DNA from: an uncultured bacterium
GTDB taxonomy: Bacteria > Actinomycetota > Coriobacteriia > Coriobacteriales > Coriobacteriaceae
Reading direction: 5' to 3'
DNA: 5,757 bases
Assembly (NCBI GenBank): GCA_905215095.1
Contig: CAJMOL010000117.1
Location: forward strand, 1 to 5,757
Every line of letters starts with the position of its first letter. Position 1 is the first letter of the stretch. The translations under genes and the position numbers were made by a program. The notes beneath the pieces were generated by a model, which saw nothing but the letters and a program-made list of their open reading frames with translations, searched no databases and had not been told where the DNA came from. Shown piece after piece: positions 5,312-5,757 of the stretch.

Positions 5312-5347
5312 CTTGGGGCTGACAAGAGGCCTGGTTCGTAATGGTCT

Positions 5348-5548
5348 GGACAGTTAGCTCAGATACGTATAAATCTGGGGCAGCTTGGGATGCGTTTTGA
5401 GCAATTTTTGATTGGGATGGGGCTCGAATGGGTGTTTGGAAGGGAGAGCGGGACGTTTACATGGTCTCGAGGAGCCCAAATTAGTTGAAACAGGGGTGTT
5501 CGTGCCTGATTCAGCTCTAGGATTTATACGTATCTGAACTAACTGTCC
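5348..5548. repeat. About 200-base imperfect palindrome with 28-base near-perfect terminal inverted repeats (MITE-like or structured RNA)
   Basis: The left end (5348-5375, starting GGACAGTTAGCTCAGATACG) and the right end (5521-5548) are inverted copies matching at 27 of 28 positions; the one difference is C5358. Each arm holds the 8-base palindrome ATACGTAT. The 145-base interior keeps the symmetry in part: GGGCTC at 5420-5425 pairs with GAGCCC at 5472-5477, concentric with the outer arms to within one base. Transcribed, the whole could fold into one long hairpin. There is no credible gene inside. The form fits a miniature inverted-repeat element or a palindromic intergenic repeat. No clear target duplication is seen at its edges. 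Confidence 0.75.
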
Positions 5549-5657
5549 ACTCCAGTCTGGCGGCTGCCGATTCGGTGCGGTTCGAGACCGCTATTCGGCC
5601 TCATTGCGACCGGTGGTACTCTAGTATCCGTTTGAAATCGAGCGAAGGAGTGCCGCT

Positions 5658-5757
5658 ATGGAGCAATCGAGCCTGTTTGGTGACGGCGTGGACATCGATA
5701 CCGAAACGCCCGCGAGCGCGGATGCCACCGCACCGGTCGACGCCCGTGCCCAGGCGG
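5658..5757 (+). CDS. N-terminal 33 codons of a new gene, possibly recombination factor RarA/MgsA (3' truncated by the window)
   Basis: An ATG with GAAGGAG at 5644-5650 opens a frame that stays open to the edge. It starts MEQSSLFGDGVDIDTETP and continues through an Ala/Asp-rich stretch to ARAQA. A short 'SLFG' start followed by an acidic disordered linker is seen in RarA (MgsA), an AAA+ ATPase acting at stalled replication forks, whose conserved part begins with PLAxRMRP and would start just beyond the edge. This is a guess from N-terminal style only; another DNA-repair or replication ATPase would also fit. That the frame is a gene is much surer than its identity. Confidence 0.6.
   Translation, partial: MEQSSLFGDGVDIDTETPASADATAPVDARAQA

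Larger units (their letters stand above)
5212..5657. other. 446-base gene-free interval
   Basis: No coding region is credible here. The interval contains the htrA terminator (5238-5275), the inverted repeat at 5281-5311, the long palindromic element (5348-5548) and about 100 bases of upstream sequence of the next gene. That sequence includes TTGCGA (5604-5609) and TAGTAT (5622-5627), but their 12-base spacing is too short for a standard promoter, so I do not call one. Confidence 0.7.

Noticed and set aside
5128..5325. Sixty-five-codon - strand ORF across the htrA terminator
   Set aside because: It runs through the terminator hairpin and the htrA Gln/Gly tail, with no recognisable protein features.
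5428..5484. Eighteen-codon ORF inside the palindromic element (MGVWKGERDVYMVSRSPN)
   Set aside because: Too short, no convincing ribosome binding site at the right distance, and it lies in the loop region of a symmetric repeat; chance is the simplest explanation.

Overview
The window is high-G+C DNA from an actinobacterium, most likely a member of the Coriobacteriia (Collinsella or a relative). The evidence is the actinobacterial GlnA2-like glutamine synthetase, the GlnR-like winged-helix regulator beside it, the GC-rich codon use and the strong AGGAGG-type ribosome binding sites. This placement comes from recognised protein similarity, not from a search. All real genes lie on the + strand.

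Layout. Positions 3-113 hold the last codons of an unrecognised gene. It is followed closely by a 110-residue ORF (130-462) that matches only the C-terminal part of a LacI-family sugar-binding domain. Positions 465-1357 hold a compact two-gene toxin-antitoxin operon. Its antitoxin (505-999) is a fusion of a DinJ/RelB-like ribbon-helix-helix domain to a MntA-type nucleotidyltransferase domain, and its toxin (986-1357) is a HepT/HEPN protein with an intact RX4HXY motif. An extended -10 promoter overlapped by an imperfect dyad sits just upstream. This block looks less GC-rich than its neighbours and is probably a mobile defence or stability module.

Positions 1358-3582 form a nitrogen-control block. 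A glutamine synthetase-family gene (1491-2828) is followed 50 bases later by an OmpR/GlnR-like orphan regulator with a degenerate receiver (2879-3541). A sequence fitting the actinobacterial GlnR box (TTAAC-N6-GAAAC, which also fits AC-N9-AC) lies 66 bases upstream of the synthetase start. The synthetase is peculiar: three canonical metal-ligand positions are replaced (Ala184, Gly191, Phe240), although the overall fold signature is intact.

Positions 3583-5275 hold a membrane-anchored HtrA/DegP-type serine protease with a PDZ domain. A GC-rich hairpin lies in its leader and a very strong intrinsic terminator follows it. Positions 5212-5657 carry no gene. They hold the terminator, a small inverted repeat, and a roughly 200-base imperfect palindrome with 28-base near-perfect ends, which is a MITE-like or structured-RNA candidate. 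The window ends 33 codons into a new gene that may be the recombination factor RarA/MgsA.

The best candidates for something undescribed are the RHH-MNT/HepT operon, the metal-ligand-deficient glutamine synthetase paired with a GlnR-like regulator and box, and the 200-base palindromic element.
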